From Impatiens glandulifera (taxonomy: Eukaryota > Streptophyta > Magnoliopsida > Ericales > Balsaminaceae): DNA of 64,000 nucleotides. This document shows positions 8,821 through 22,300 of this stretch, in pieces; the first letter of the stretch is position 1, and the number at the start of each line of letters is the position of its first letter. Where the stretch lies: the NCBI RefSeq assembly GCF_907164915.1, contig NC_061870.1, forward strand, positions 231,501 through 295,500, in the 5' to 3' direction. A program made the translations under genes and the position numbers. The notes beneath the pieces were generated by a model. The model had not been told where the DNA came from and made no database searches. It saw only the letters and a list, made by a program, of their open reading frames with translations.

Positions 8821-11800
8821 TCATGCAGCAACTATTCGAGGTTTCATCCCAAATCCACGCTTGATCTTCTGGACACTGAGAAAAAGAGTTTCCGCAAACA
8901 TTAAGAATTCTCGGGGCTCATATGAAAAGTTGCTCAAGAAAAAATGCCCAAACTAGAGTTTTTTTCTTCCTAATATTGGTTCTTTCCCTGAATAACATAA
9001 GGGAAAGACTAATGCTTATCCGACAAGATGTAAACAACACTTAAATCAATGGTCATCATCTCATGGCCATGATGAAATTTCTACACATTTACCTAGTTTA
9101 TACTTAGCAATATCATTTTACTAGAACTTGGTCATGAAACCTACAAAATTGAATGTTCAAGGCTATAACACAGATTCATTGATTCATCAACTATACTTTT
9201 TACCCATAAAAGATATATTGTGTCTTTAGAGCAGGAATTGAGAGCAAATACTTTATATTTATAGTCCAACATATTAAGAAAAGTGAAACTCTTTTTCGTT
9301 GATCCACATCTGCAAAGATTGCTTATAACGCGGGGAAAATTGTACTAACTACTAATACTGAGCAAATTATGACAAGATTTGTTGTAAGTTAAATGTGTGA
9401 CAAACTCAAAAGGACATCAATAACATCACCAACACTTTTGTTTGCAAGAATAAAAACGAAACAACTCAATAGAATCTAACAGAACCATCACAATTTTCCT
9501 CAAAATTCAGAGGATCGGCATTCCTGCATATCCGTCTATCTTTATATGGAAGATCATAATAAAAAATATGATGATCTTAATATGGCTGAGAATGTGGAGC
9601 AAAGTAAAAGAATGGACAAATAGGAAAGCTAAAGGGAAGAGTTATTCTCAAATGCTCTTTTGTTGCAATTGCCTATCAAACCTGGACCCAAAAATGTGGA
9701 TTATTGGAGATTATGTCTTAAATAACCCACTATCTAATCAACAATCATATCATTCAAATCATCAATCAAAATAATTTATGTTTAAAGAAGTATTTATTCA
9801 TTATATATTTATACCCTAATGCATTTTTATTCAACTAACCTAGTTTGTCATAACCTACACCAGAGGTTATTTGAAAATAACCATAACCTCATTATCAAAT
9901 AAGGCCCAAGAAAAACTATAGAGAAAATGCAAGGAGACTGTAATATTAAGAGAAGTTGAAGCCAATTGAATAGCCAAGTTAAATTGGCTTCAAATGGGAT
10001 ATGGTAATGATTCAAGACATTATCATTCTTTTTATGGGAGTTTGTTTGGAATTTTTATAGTCATTTAAGTTGAGTAACATTGCATTTTTTTAGACTAAAA
10101 AGTGAAGTGAAGCGAATTTTCAGGTTAAAGGGCTTACGTGGGAGCAAGACTTCCAAGGGATTCAAGTTCTTCACCAGAGGTCTCATCCAAAACTCTTCCA
10201 GACATTTCAATTATGTATGACCTGTTTGTTTCCCTTGGTAAACCTCTACTACAAAGTAGATTGAAATCTTTTGGATGGAGTTCTCTACCATTCACAAAGA
10301 CACCAGTTTCTCCACCAGCACAATTCCCCTCTAGGGGATGGTTTAGTTCTTCAATAAATGGCTGCAAGAAGATAAATTTCATCAACATTGTGAACCAAAT
10401 ACAGAATTAGTAATCATTAGCTGCAGGTTGGTCTTACAGGAATAATGCCTAGACAAGGTCCGCCCCTCACTCCCCAGAATCCAGCTCTGAAATCGTACCT
10501 AGTTATATATATATAAATATATTATGATCATAATTAGAACATATTGCTATAAAGGAACATACAGATTTAATAAATGGCAATTTTAGGCCTTGTTTAATAA
10601 AATAATGCGTTGTTTGAAAATTATCTGGTTTGGTGAAGTATTTGATTGTTATGGGTGATGGAAGGTTCCATGGTGAAAAATGTTCCAAACTATCTTTTCT
10701 GTTTGTTCATTTTTTTAAAAAGTTTTGAAAGATATTTTGGAGCTTGATTGATGTGGGTTATTTGGGATTAGAACATTATTCAAATCATGAACTAAATATC
10801 AAACTTCTTATATCAAAACAAAGTTATTTGAAAATAACCAATTGGTTATTCAAAAACAATGCCTTGGTTACGAGATTCAATCCAGAAATAATCCACATCA
10901 AATATGTTTTCATTAGTTATTAAAGTGTGGTTGAGATTATACTCTCAATTTAATAAACAAACAATACACTTTCATTTGATATAAAAGTGAGGTTTATTAT
11001 GTGGCTGTTGAGGTGATCAAATTGAAATACCAACATAACAAATGAAAATTTCAGTAAGAAAAACACCATAACAGCCCAATATTACATTTATTAACTAACC
11101 AGTAGTTTCCTGGTTGGATTGGTCCAGCAAGTTTTTCAGCCTTCCTCACCAAACGATCTGATATAGCACGACCATTAACCACAACATTTATTGTTTCTTG
11201 ATCAGATCCATGGCTGGATTTGGAAAAATCCCTAATACTCTTCTTGAACCCAGCAAACAGTGATGATGTTCTTGAACCTCCTGATTCTTGAGATGTCCCA
11301 GTATTTGTGTATTCAAATGAAACATCAATTTCAGTTGCTAAAGAAGCCTCTTCTGACAGTCCTCTTTGGTTTCCATCATCAAATTTTTCAACAGTCCGAT
11401 AAACGTTTGAATATTCAAAGTAATCTTGAAGAGGCGAACCTTTAGGAGGTGGAGGTGGAGGTGGTTTGATTTTTACGGGAATCTTTTCAACGCGATCAGA
11501 TTCCTTATGGTCCATTGAATAAGCGTGAACTCTTGAAGATGAATTTGGGTTTCCATTTGTATAATGAATATGGTCATAATCATCAGAGGAAAGATTAAAC
11601 CTTGAAGAATCTTCATTCATGACATGGGATTGTTCACAAGAAGAAATGACAAGTCTTTTATTAACAATTTCCAAGAGGAGGACGACCAAGCAAGAACCAC
11701 ATTGCATTTTCTTTCGGGTTTTCTCCAAAAAGAGGACCTTTCTAGGAACTTGCAGCAGCTCAGAACAATTATAACATGTAACAAATGGCGAACCGCCTGA

Positions 11801-12560
11801 TATTGGAAGGCAACGCCTTCCACTTGAAGGTAGCATCATATTCCTAGGTGCAGATTGGCGGTTATACTCAAATGTCTCATTGTGGCGATTCGTATGATGA
11901 AGCCTATGCATATAAGGAACATTTTCTTTAGCTTTTTCTTGAAGCTGATAAGATCTATTGATTTGATCCTTTAATTCGTCTAATTTCCTCAGAAGCAGCT
12001 CAGATGGGTTTTGTTCCTTATACTCATTCTGATAAGATGTATTGATTTGGTGATAACCTGATGAACTTCCATCTGAGTATTTTACATGGTCAACTCCCAA
12101 ATTCTGATTTCTTCTGATTTCATAAGCCTTTCTTGTTCTTCTAGATTCGTGAACATCATGTCTATTTGAATCGAAACAGTTGTTTACTACATCATCAGAA
12201 TTGTTTTCCAATATAATTTTTTGTTTGCCTGATTTGATACTGAAAATATCATCCTCCCATTCAGACCCATTAAAAGAGTTGTGAATGTCAACAGATTTTT
12301 CTGAAATAGTTTCCTCCGGAAATCCTCCAGTATTAGCTTTTGAAAAAATATTCATAGAAAATGCAAGATCGTGAAAATGGGTTTCCATATAAAGATGCAT
12401 AAATTTTTTTATCAGGAAATGGAGAAGAGAGAAGATCTGTACCTCGGAGAACAGTGCCACAACCACCGCAACTGTAAACAGAGTATGCGGCGAGCTCGGG
12501 AAGGAGATTTTGGCAGTTTGGACAGCGAACGAGACGGACTCTGGCAGCTGGGTCAGACAT
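8821..12560 (-). CDS. EDR4-like (ENHANCED DISEASE RESISTANCE 4-like) protein, five coding exons
   Basis: Coding exons on the minus strand: 12560-12443, 12336-11100, 10498-10438, 10361-10138, 8875-8821. They join in phase to 564 codons plus TGA. All introns are GT-AG; the second donor is the weaker GTTAGT. Residues 13-34 form an N-terminal zinc ribbon (CPNC and CGGC). Residues 225-270 hold the DUF3133 zinc ribbon (CYNC and QCGSC). A seven-proline run lies near 331. The most conserved family block is residues 440-550 (PGNYW joined to YDFRAGFWG, then GGPCLGIIP, VFVNGRELH, GLPRETNRSYI). The tiny last exon supplies the basic tail ending RIVAA. In Arabidopsis EDR4 modulates immunity and interacts with clathrin and EDR1; a similar role here is inferred. 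The start is the ATG of the exon coding the first zinc ribbon. A longer upstream open frame (to 12697) is out of frame with the ribbon. No breaks are seen; this is the only intact gene. Confidence 0.93.
9560..9700 (+). mobile_element. Possible LINE 3'-ORF scrap inside the last EDR4-like intron
   Basis: The plus frame reads WSKVKEWTNRKAKGKSYSQ. This resembles the tail of the zf-RVT region of the two LINE relics at 49600-49690 and 50650-50720 (W-x-E-I-x-x-x-x-x-x-KAKG-x-x-(F/Y)). The rest of this 1,262-bp intron (10137-8876) shows nothing I can name. Confidence 0.35.
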
Positions 12561-12739
12561 TGAAGAGTTACAGGAACAATGGCATTTTGAAGGAAGGCGG
12601 CAAAGATGTGATGGGAAATAGTACAGAAAAGAAGAAGAAGAAGATTGACAGGACAAGCCAAAGGAACAAGTTGCAATGTCAAAGTATCAATAAGCAAAAC
12701 TATTTAGAAGTCAAAAGGAAAAAGAAAAAGAAATAAACA

Positions 12740-13108
12740 AAATATGAGTATAAAGAGAGCGGAGGTAAATCCAGAAAAGTAATGAATGAAGGGGTTAACA
12801 CTTGTTTATTTTAACTAAATTCAATTATAAGAATAATATAATTCATTTTATTAATTAAAATATTAAAACATTATTTATTTTAAATTATTATTTTTATTTT
12901 TTTATATATATTATTTTTTTTAAAATAATTATCACATTCTTAAAATTATCACTAATCATTTTTTTTTTCTTTTAAATTTTTTAAAAAACTCAATCCAAAG
13001 AAGATCTTATTGGTGAGTATAAAAATAAAATAATATAAAAATTTTATTTTTTTTCTTAACTATACAAATTACACCACGTTATTCCCTTGTTATTCATATT
13101 CCAAATTT
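12740..13108. other. A+T-rich 5' flank of the EDR4-like gene
   Basis: Contains a weak minus-strand TATA-like TTTATA near 12750, about 190 bp before the ATG, and a pyrimidine-rich leader (CTT repeats near 12630-12650). Beyond 12800 it is A/T-only spacer. No gene. Confidence 0.4.
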
Positions 13109-14163
13109 GGGGCTTGTTTGATTTAGCGTTTATAAACAGTGTATGACATTTGGGTAATTAGCTGTTACAATAACTTTATCTTATAAGTTCACGCAAAAAA
13201 TTACAATCAAACACATTTTTGAGTTTAAACTCAATTTTCTCTCTATCTCTCTTCAACTTTTAAAATTATAATCTCAGCGTTTTTATCTTTCATCATTTTT
13301 AAATATTATTTTATTCATTCTCTCTTATCTATTTAATATTTTTCTAATCATTTTATTTATTCTCTATTCTCTATTTAATCTCTTTCTAATCATTTTATTC
13401 ATTCTCTCATATATTCTATATATTTATAATATTTTTATATAAAATTATTATAATAAAAAACATACATTTAAATATATTTTTATTTATTATTTATAATATA
13501 TATATATATATTTTAATATATAAAATAATTAAGCAAAATATGAAATATAAATATAATTAAATATTTTTTATTTATAATTATAATTTTATTACAATTTAGA
13601 TTAATCCTGAAATAAATGATAATACTAAGAATATTAGAGAGTACGAAAATAATTTAACAATTAAAAAATTGAGTCACAGAGAAAAAGTGTGAAAATGTGA
13701 AAAAGATATATTATTAAATACTTTTATATATATCTATATATTTTTATATCATATTTATATTAAATATATTTAAAATTATATATTTATAAAAATTAATATA
13801 TTCATATGATCATTTATTTTAAAATATATTATTTTTTAATTTAAGTCATTTATTAATAATTAAAATTATATATTAACAAAAATTTATAAAAATTAATATA
13901 TTAATATAATTTATTTTTAAATATATATTATTTTTTAATTTAAATAATTTATCAATATTTAAAATTAAATTAATAAATATATATATATATATATATAATA
14001 TTATATTTATATATAATATTAATTATTAAATAATATATTATAAATATTAAAAATAAATAAGTTGGGCGTGTAAGCTATTTCAAATCTATCCAAGTTTAAC
14101 GATGATTAAATAAGCTGTACAGAGAATAAGCTGAATAAGTTGATGTCTGAATCAAACTAGCCC
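13109..14163. mobile_element. Possible MITE with short inverted ends
   Basis: The left end GGGCTTGTTTGATTTAG and the inverse of the right end GGGCTAGTTTGATTCAG match at 15 of 17 positions around 1.05 kb of A+T-rich, non-coding DNA. No target-site duplication was found, so the superfamily is not assigned. Confidence 0.45.
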
Positions 14164-14772
14164 TTTTATCTTTACCAAAATATAATAGAGGAAGATTCTC
14201 TCTGGCCTCGTTCGTTTGAATAAAATATCTGGAAAGAAGAAATAATGATTATAGGCGAAGATTTTGAAAAAATGATAATGTTTTTTTTTTGGTAAAAAGA
14301 CTTAAAGGGTATTCATATACAATAAATGTGAGAGGGAGTGACGTGATAATTAATTTTGTTGAGATATTTAAAAAATCTAAATAAGAAAAAAGCCTCGTTC
14401 AAATTTCTGAGAAATATATAATCGGTCCTTTCTCATCCTCTCATACAAATTATCATTTCTCAATATAATATAGCCCATTTCTCTTACTTTTCTTTTCCAA
14501 CATATGTCACTGTCACAGAACCTTTGACTTGTCCCATTTTTAGACCAATAAGGTGAATAGGGGCAAGATCTTTATTTATAAAAATGTATTTTAAAACTAC
14601 TATTTGAAGGCTTCGATTGGAATAATTAAAATAATCATAATCAAATCAAACATATTCTAATTACACACTCATTAATTACATTAATTATTTTATTAATTAA
14701 AATAATATTTAATGATAATATTTATTTTATATTATTATAATTTATTTATTTTATATATATCAAATACTTTAA

Positions 14773-15606
14773 GGCCTCGTTTGATCTTTGGGTTTTTGAG
14801 ATAAAACCCAGGTTTTATCCCAAAACCCAACAATCCCATCATCCATCAAATCAACACTTTTATTAATTAAAATACCCATATTACCCTTACTTAAATATTT
14901 TATTTTATATTTATAAATATATATATATATATATATTATTTTATTACATTATAAAATTTATTTTCATATAAATTAAATTAATAAATTCATTTATTTTAAA
15001 AAATTATATTAAATATAAATAAATTTAAAATATAAATAAAATTATAACATTTTATATTATCTAATATACCATTTAAATTTTAAATAGTGTAAATAAATAA
15101 TTATGTTAGAAAATAAAATGACATATATTTAAATAAAAATATTTATAACATTAATTTATGTAAAAAATTATATAATTATATAAATAAAAATAAATATACA
15201 ATATAAATAAAATTATAATCTATTATTATTTTATGTAATATTTGAATTATAATAGTAGTTATTTATAAGTATTTATAAACAAATTATTTATATATTAATA
15301 AAAGTTAATATTAATATATATATATAGTTTTTTTAATATTTATTTTATTATATTTAAAATTTTATTTAATATAATATTATTTTATTATATATATATATAT
15401 ATAGGGAGAGGAAGAGAGAGGAAGAGAGAGGAAGAGAGAGGGAGAGAGAGGGGGGAGAGGGGGGAGAGGGGAGAGGGGAGAGAGGGAGAGAGGGGTATAA
15501 TAGGAATAAAATTAAAAAAACCTGGTTTTTTATCCTTTTCATCACACAAGGGTTATTTGGAAAAAACCCAGAATTTATCCAAATAACCCATACATCAAAC
15601 GAGGCC
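14773..15606. mobile_element. Tourist-like (PIF/Harbinger) MITE, 834 bp
   Basis: Terminal inverted repeats begin GGCCTCGTTTGAT on both ends and stay similar for about 55 bp, including GGGTTTT and ATCC/AACCC motifs. TAA lies directly outside each end (14770-14772 and 15607-15609), the target duplication expected of Tourist elements. The inside is A/T-rich plus a purine tract and has no coding capacity. Confidence 0.85.
15403..15495. repeat. GA/GGAGA-rich purine tract inside the MITE
   Basis: About 93 nt of G and A only (GGAAGAGAGA, then GGGGAGAGG units) directly after a TA run. It is probably a microsatellite that expanded within the MITE. Confidence 0.95.
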
Positions 15607-15609
15607 TAA

Positions 15610-18000
15610 GTATTTTTTTTAATTCCTCAAAATTATTACTTATTATTATATTTTTTTATCTTTGATTATTTAAAGTTATTTTTAATTTTTTTGTCTAAAA
15701 ATAAACAAATAAATAAATAAATAAAGTTGTTTAACAAAAAAGAAAATAAGTTATTTGATTTAATTATTAAAATATTATTTATATTTAAATTTAATAAAAA
15801 TAAAGTAAAATTATTTTAATATTTTTAATTAATGAAATAAGTGATTTAAGATTAGAATATTAGGGAGGTGTTAAAATAATAATTTTACAAAATTAGACAA
15901 AATCTAAAACAAAACACAAAATCCCATCATAATTCCAACAAATTCAAAGAAAAATTAAGACTCATACTAAATACTAAATTCTATGATTAAATATATGTGT
16001 TCCACCAATGATGTCATACAAAAAATACTTTGTAAAATGAATAACAAAGAAACAATCTTTACCTGTGACATTTTAAATCGTGACTTAAAGTTTTCAATTA
16101 TCTCATAAAATATATACATTAATTAACCTGTTAAGTCTTATGTGCTACAATTTTAATTAAATTGAATTGTATTTCATTCATATTTCCACAACTATAATTG
16201 AAATATCCCATATGCTCATAATTTCAAGTGTCTTCAATAATATTATGAAAAAGATTGAATTACCACATTTTTAGTTTTCTTTAGTTTTGTGGAAAGTAGA
16301 TTATGCATGTGGATTTCGTGTATAAGATATAGTTGTTTTCTGAAATTGTTTTCATTATCAAAATGTGACATGTAACATTCGGGGTGATAAGAATATTGAT
16401 AAGAATCACTACATTTTTCATATAACATGCACAGTGGAAGAGTAGTTGTTCTAGGGATAGGGATGGTAAGAATAGGATGTCAAATCAACTTATTACAATT
16501 AAATTAGGGATTGGAAATAAAAAGATTGATGAAAGAAAGGTGAGTTTTTTTTATTTAATTATAATTAAGTATTTATTTTTTTTTCAAAAATTTTCAAAAT
16601 AATTTTGGTTGAAGTTATTTACAAACTAACTTAATTTATTATTTAAACTTATATATCTTATTTTTTAAATTTTTTTATTAATATTATATTTTATTATTAA
16701 ATGCATTCTAAATTTAATTATTTATATAATATATTATAATATCTCACTTAATATTTTTTTTATAAATACTTAATTAATACATAATTAATTTAAAATATTT
16801 TAACAATTATAATACAATAACTTAATAATAATAAATTATTATAATAATATTATTTTAAAATGGTCTTCTTAGCTACACCTCTCATCAATTATTATTTTTA
16901 TGAGTTATATAGTTCAAATAAGTTGTCTTTGATATGTTTATTTTTTTTCCATATATTATTATTTATTAAAATAAGATTTGACAATGTAAAAATGTTTTTA
17001 ATTTTATAATATGAATATAATATTATAAATTTTACAATAAAAATACAAATATATAAGATAAAAATTAAATATAATTAAAGTTATGATAATAATAATATTA
17101 TATAAAAAACAATTTAATTGTATAAATATACATATAAAAATATAAATAATTAAATTTAAAAATATTTAACAATAAGTTATAATATTAATAAAAATATATA
17201 AAAAAATAACTAAGTTTTAAGCATAAATTAAGTTAATTTAGAGAAGATCGAACAAATATAAATTACTTAAACTCCAATTTTTTTTTAATTAATTTAAGAA
17301 ACCAGTCGAATTTGTTTCAGAATGGTAAAGTTAGGATGTTAAATGAGCTTGTTACTAATAAATTAGGGTACTGAAAATAAAAAATTTGATGAATCTATAG
17401 CTATTTGTTTCCATTCAAGAAAAACAAACATTTACAAATCTAACTATTGAGAAAGGAAACCATTAAATTAATTAATTAGCCTTGGTATAATATTTTTATA
17501 ATAATTTCGCTCAGTTGAGATTTTTTAACGACTCACCCATTATATTACTAAAATATTTTTTATTTAAAAAATTAAAATTTAATTTATTATTATATATATA
17601 CATATTAATACTTTTAACTAGCTAAGTAACTAAATAAAAATAGTAATTTTTAAGATATCAACATTACATGTTTGATTCTTACTCACAATATATCTTAAAT
17701 TAAGATGAAGATTATAATTATGAGGAATCATGCTAATTTTAAACATTAAAAAAATATATATATATATTACTTTTTTTACTTACATTTTCAAAATCACCAC
17801 CACTCAACATTATTTAAATAAATCAAATTTATTAAAGAAACTCTTAATATGATTTGAAATATAATGTCTACTAATTAATCCATACTTAATAATACTCCAA
17901 TTCTATCATAAACTTGTCAAACACAACTTTAAAGTTTGTTTTTCAATATTATTATAATATGTAAAATAAATAATATTTCAGAAATTGGAATTATTATAAG
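15610..18000. other. A+T-rich intergenic DNA with a diverged repeat pair
   Basis: No gene. Two diverged direct copies of about 73 bp, at 16461-16534 and 17321-17393, share a sequence running from ATGGTAA to TTGATGAA, about 860 bp apart. They may be arms of an old LTR-like or duplicated element; nothing between them codes. Confidence 0.5.
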
Positions 18001-18130
18001 CACTACAAAAAAACGGCTCATTTATAACATGTGTCCCGCAACTATCTTTGCAATAAAAACTATCTTTAGCATTTGTCTTAGCATTATTTCGAAACTTCGC
18101 AACCACATTTGCAAGTACCGCTAAACATTA
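18001..18130 (+). mobile_element. Possible left terminus of a further CACTA-type element
   Basis: CACTACAAAAAAACGG at 18001 matches the usual start of plant CACTA (En/Spm) terminal inverted repeats. Short GCAA/TTGC repeats follow. No partner end (inverse, GTAGTG) was found in the window, so this may be an orphan end into which CACTA-1 inserted. Confidence 0.4.
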
Positions 18131-18441
18131 CAAATATCTAGTTGAAAATTTGCATTGGTGTTTACACTAATTGTTTCAACATAATTTCCACTAAATCCAG
18201 ATTTATTGAAGAAAATCCATTTTTTCTGAAATTATAACTAACCATAATTAATATATATTTGCCATAAGATTTGCAATATATGTTTTATTAATAAATCACA
18301 ATATTGTCATAATATTTTTCTAATTATAGTCCATAACAAAAAATTATATTTATTTTTTTATTAATCTTATTTCATTATATCAAGATTATACTATATTTAA
18401 TAAAATATATAGTTTCATTTTGTTCAGTATTCTTTTTCCTT

Positions 18442-18681
18442 CACTAGTAGAAAGAACTCAATAAAGATGGTAGAGGTCGTCGGTATTGGGATACAAATCA
18501 TCGGTATTGGGATATAATTCGTCGCTATAAATAATTAGAGACAGTGGAAAAATAGTCGTTAGTTATCGGGATTACACTTGTCGTTATTGTCAAAAAACAA
18601 ATATAACGACAATTTTTGTACCATCGCTATAAAGTCCTTTATGCCGATGGCTTTCATCGTCGCTATAGAATACTCCTTAAC
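18442..18681 (+). mobile_element. CACTA-1 left (3') terminus
   Basis: The TIR begins CACTAGTAGAAAGAAC at 18442, followed by subterminal CGTCG and GTCGTTAT motifs. This is the gene-3' end of the large outer CACTA element: its TNP2 and TNP1-like remnants lie to the right on the minus strand. Its right end was not found; its 5' coding part resumes at 48516 and the terminus may lie beyond or have been lost. Confidence 0.75.
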
Positions 18682-18878
18682 GACCACTCTTACCGTTGCC
18701 ACAAAAACACTCTATAACGAAAAACTTTATCATCGTCATTGAGGACTCTATAACGACCACTATTACCGCCATCATATAGAACTCTATGATGACTTCTCTT
18801 ACCGTCGTCATTGAAGACTTTGTGATGATCACTCTTACTATCGCCATAGAGGACTCTATGACAACCACTTTTACCGTC
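18682..18878. repeat. 36-bp subterminal tandem repeats of CACTA-1 (left part)
   Basis: Five and a half units of about 36 bp with consensus features GACCACTCTTACCGTCG and GGACTCTATGAC. The sixth unit is interrupted at 18878 by a copia insertion and resumes at 23577. Confidence 0.9.
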
Positions 18879-19242
18879 TGTTAGGATTTGTATCTCCCAA
18901 ATCTGACTAGCTTGAAACAATCGGTAAAAATACAAGAAAGAAGAACACAAGAAGACACAGATTTATAATGGTTCAATCAAATTGAGCTACGTCCACTTCA
19001 GCCACCACAAGATTTCACTATGAAGAAAAAGAAGGAATACAAAGTTTTTGCCTCACACTTTATCTCTCTATAATTATGTCTCTAACTTGTAACCCTTAAT
19101 AATCACATATTTATAGGTAAACATTTAGGTAATAAACCTAAATAACTCTTGTTCAGGCCCAAGCCCAAAACCAAATACAAAACCAATAAACTCTAATTAA
19201 CAATGTAGAGTTTATTATAAGTGTAGGCTCCATAACTCAACA
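18879..19242 (-). repeat. 3' LTR of copia-1
   Basis: Begins TGTTAGGATT and ends ACTCAACA on the plus strand. It contains a short TATTTATAGG segment near 19110-19120. It matches 23212-23576 apart from about 24 changes. Confidence 0.97.
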
Positions 19243-19256
19243 ATCTCTCACTTGGA
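19243..19256 (-). other. Polypurine tract of copia-1
   Basis: On the minus strand AAGTGAGAGAT directly precedes the LTR start TGTTGAG, the expected plus-strand primer position. Confidence 0.8.
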
Positions 19257-19304
19257 TACTAACTTCATCATCTCTCGATCGGTAGTGGCTTTCCATCCGG
19301 TGTC

Positions 19305-22300
19305 TTAACGAAGAAGACCAACTGAAGTTGCACACAACTTCAGTTTCTCATTTTTCACAGCTTTCGTCAATAAATCAGCTGGATTCTCACTCCCGGGAAT
19401 CTTCTCAAGAGCTAATACTCCATCTTCTAAAGCTGACCAGATGAAATGATAATGAACCTGTATATGCTTCGTCCTTCCATGATAAATAGGATTCTTTGCC
19501 AAATGAATGGCACTCTGACTGTCGCATCGCAACACCCTTCCCTCGTAGTCTTAATCCAATTCACATAAAAATGGTTGTAACCACATCATCTCCTTAGCAG
19601 TCTCTATCACAGCATCATACTCTGCCTCACAACTAGAAAGAGCAACAATCTTCTGCAATTTTGAAACCCAACTGATTGCAGTACCTCCTAGAGTATGAAT
19701 GTACCCTGTTGTGCTCTTCCTACTATCAACATCACCACCATTGTCAGCATCAACATATCCTTCCAAACTTATATTAGACTTTCGAAAACACAAAGTAAGA
19801 CCCGTACTTCCTATTAAGTATCGTAGTATCTACTTTACTACTTCCCAATGTTGTGTATCCGGGTTGCTCATGAATCTGCTAACAACTCCCACTGCATGTG
19901 TAATGTCTGGTCTTGTGCAAATCATTGCATACATAATACAACCAATGATAGAGGCATATAGAACAGTGGCCATGTAATTTTTATCCTCCTCTGTTGAAGG
20001 CGACTGGTCTTTAAATAGTCTGAAGTGACTAGCTAAGAGGATAGTAACTGGTTTTGCATCATACAAGTTGAACCTGCTAAGAACTTTCTTCATATATTCT
20101 TCTTGTGAAAGCTTGAGAAATTCTTCATCCCTGAAAATTCTCATCCCAAGGATTTGTTTAGCAGTTCCCAAATCCTTCATTGCAAACTTTTCAGACAACT
20201 CTTTCTTGAGCTTGTTAATCTCATACAAACTTGCTCCAGCAATCAACATGTCATCAACGTAGAGGAGCAAAATAATGTACGATTTATCAAACCTCTTGAT
20301 ATAACAACAATGATCAGCTTCACACCTTAGAAAATTATTACTTTTCATGAAGCTATCGAACTTTATGTACCATTGCCTTGAAGCCTATTTCAAACCATAC
20401 AGACTCTTCTGAAGTTTACACACAAACGCATCCTTTCCTTTGATTTCAAATCCTTCTAATTGTCGTATATAAATCTCTTCATCTAAATCACCATGAAGAA
20501 AAGCAGTTTTGACATCCATTTGTTGAATGGAGGTCTTCTTTCACAACCAAACTCAAAATAGTTCTGATTGTCATCAATTTAACTATTGGAGAGAAGATCT
20601 CATTATAGTCAATACATTCTTTTTGTTGAAATCCTTTCACAACCAACCTTGCCTTGTAGCTCATGGTTTTATCACGTTCTTCTTTAATCCCAAAGATCCA
20701 TTTATTGTGAAGTGTTTTCTTTCCCTTTGGTAGCTCAGTGAGCTCCCAAGTCTGATTCAACGTTAAAGAGTCCATCTCATCTTTCATTACAGACTCCCAC
20801 TTAACCGATTCATCAGATTTTATTGCTTCCTCATAGCATTCAGGTTCACCTCTATTTGTCAACAAGATATAGTTCAGAGATGGAGACCACCTCTCAACTG
20901 GTTTTCGATTCCTTAATGATCTTCTCAACTGTATAACCGGTGTTTGCTGATTTACCTCTAGGGCCACATTCTCAACGATTTTATCTTCAACAACACATTG
21001 TTCTTCTTCGATAGTCGGTATATATTCAGCTGAAAATTCTCTCAAATCGACTGTACCAGTCTCTTCCAACTTGGAATCACCATATGATGTCTTCCCAACA
21101 CAATCTTTGTAGAAAACCTGTTCATTGAAAATAACATTTCTACTACGAATGATCTTCCGATTTTGATTATCCTAGAAACGATAATCAAACTCAATATCAC
21201 CATAACCAATGAAAAAATATTTATTAGACTTTGGACCAAGCTTGCTCCTATCACATTCATTAATATGAACATAAGATAAACAACCAAACACTTTCAAATA
21301 AGAAAGATTTACCTTTTTATTTCTCCAGACTTCTTCAGGATTTCTGAATTCAAGAGAAACAGAGGGTCCCCTGTTTATCAAATAGGCAACAATATTAATA
21401 GTTTCTGCCCAGAAGGTTTTAGGCAGCCCTGCATGCAATCCCATGCTTCTAGCACGCTCGTTTAATGTTCAATTCATTCATTCATCTACTCCATTCTCTT
21501 TAGGCGTTCGGGGAACAGTCTTCACCATACTAATCCCATGTACAGCACAATTCTCTTTGAAATCTGAATTGATATATTCACCTCCGTTGTCATATCTCAA
21601 GCACTTAACTTTCTAATTTGTTTCATTTTCAACCAAAGCCTTCTATTTCTTTAAAATAACAAATACTTCAGACTTGTGCTTCATAAAATATACCCATACC
21701 TTTCTTGTCGAATTATCTATAAACGTCACGTAGTATTGTGATCCGCCAATAGAAGAAACATGTACAGGTCCCCACACATTAGTGTGTACCAACTCTAGCC
21801 TTTCTTTCTTGAGCTCCTTCCCAATCTTTAAGAAACTCACCCGTTTCTGTTTTCCAAAAATGCAGTTTTCACATAACTTATGTTCAACAGACTTCAATTC
21901 TGGAATCTGTCCATTCTTTAAAAGAATTTTCATCCCTTTTTCGCTCATATGGCCCAACCTGCAATGCCATAGCTCACTGTTCTTCGAGTCATCAACTACA
22001 GCAGCAACAATTTCTCTGCAAGTTGAAGTCATGTATAACGTTCCAGTTTTGTGACCTCGAGCAACAACAATTGCTCCTTTAGTCACCTTCCACGCACCAT
22101 TTCCACAACTGAAATTGTGACCTTCTTCATCAAGTTGTGTAACAGAAATCAGACTGCGCATTAATCCTGGAATGTTTCTCACCTTATTAATCTTCCAAAT
22201 AGAACCATTTTCCATCTTGAATGTGATGTCCCCCATGCCAACAATATCCAGTGGCTCACCATCTACGAGATAAACTTTACCACACTTTCTAGCCACATAA

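Noticed and set aside
11051..12697. One uninterrupted 548-codon protein covering the EDR4-like gene
   Set aside because: It reads through a real intron (12442-12337) and, upstream of 12336, is in a different frame from the first zinc ribbon. Splicing restores both conserved zinc ribbons and the C-terminal block.
14203..14420. A further Tourist element from GGCCTCGTT at 14203 and GCCTCGTT at 14391
   Set aside because: Both motifs point the same way, so they cannot be the inverted ends of one element. They may be single ends of decayed copies.
18677..18950. Valine/isoleucine-rich minus-strand open frames
   Set aside because: They are produced by the 36-bp CACTA subterminal repeat.
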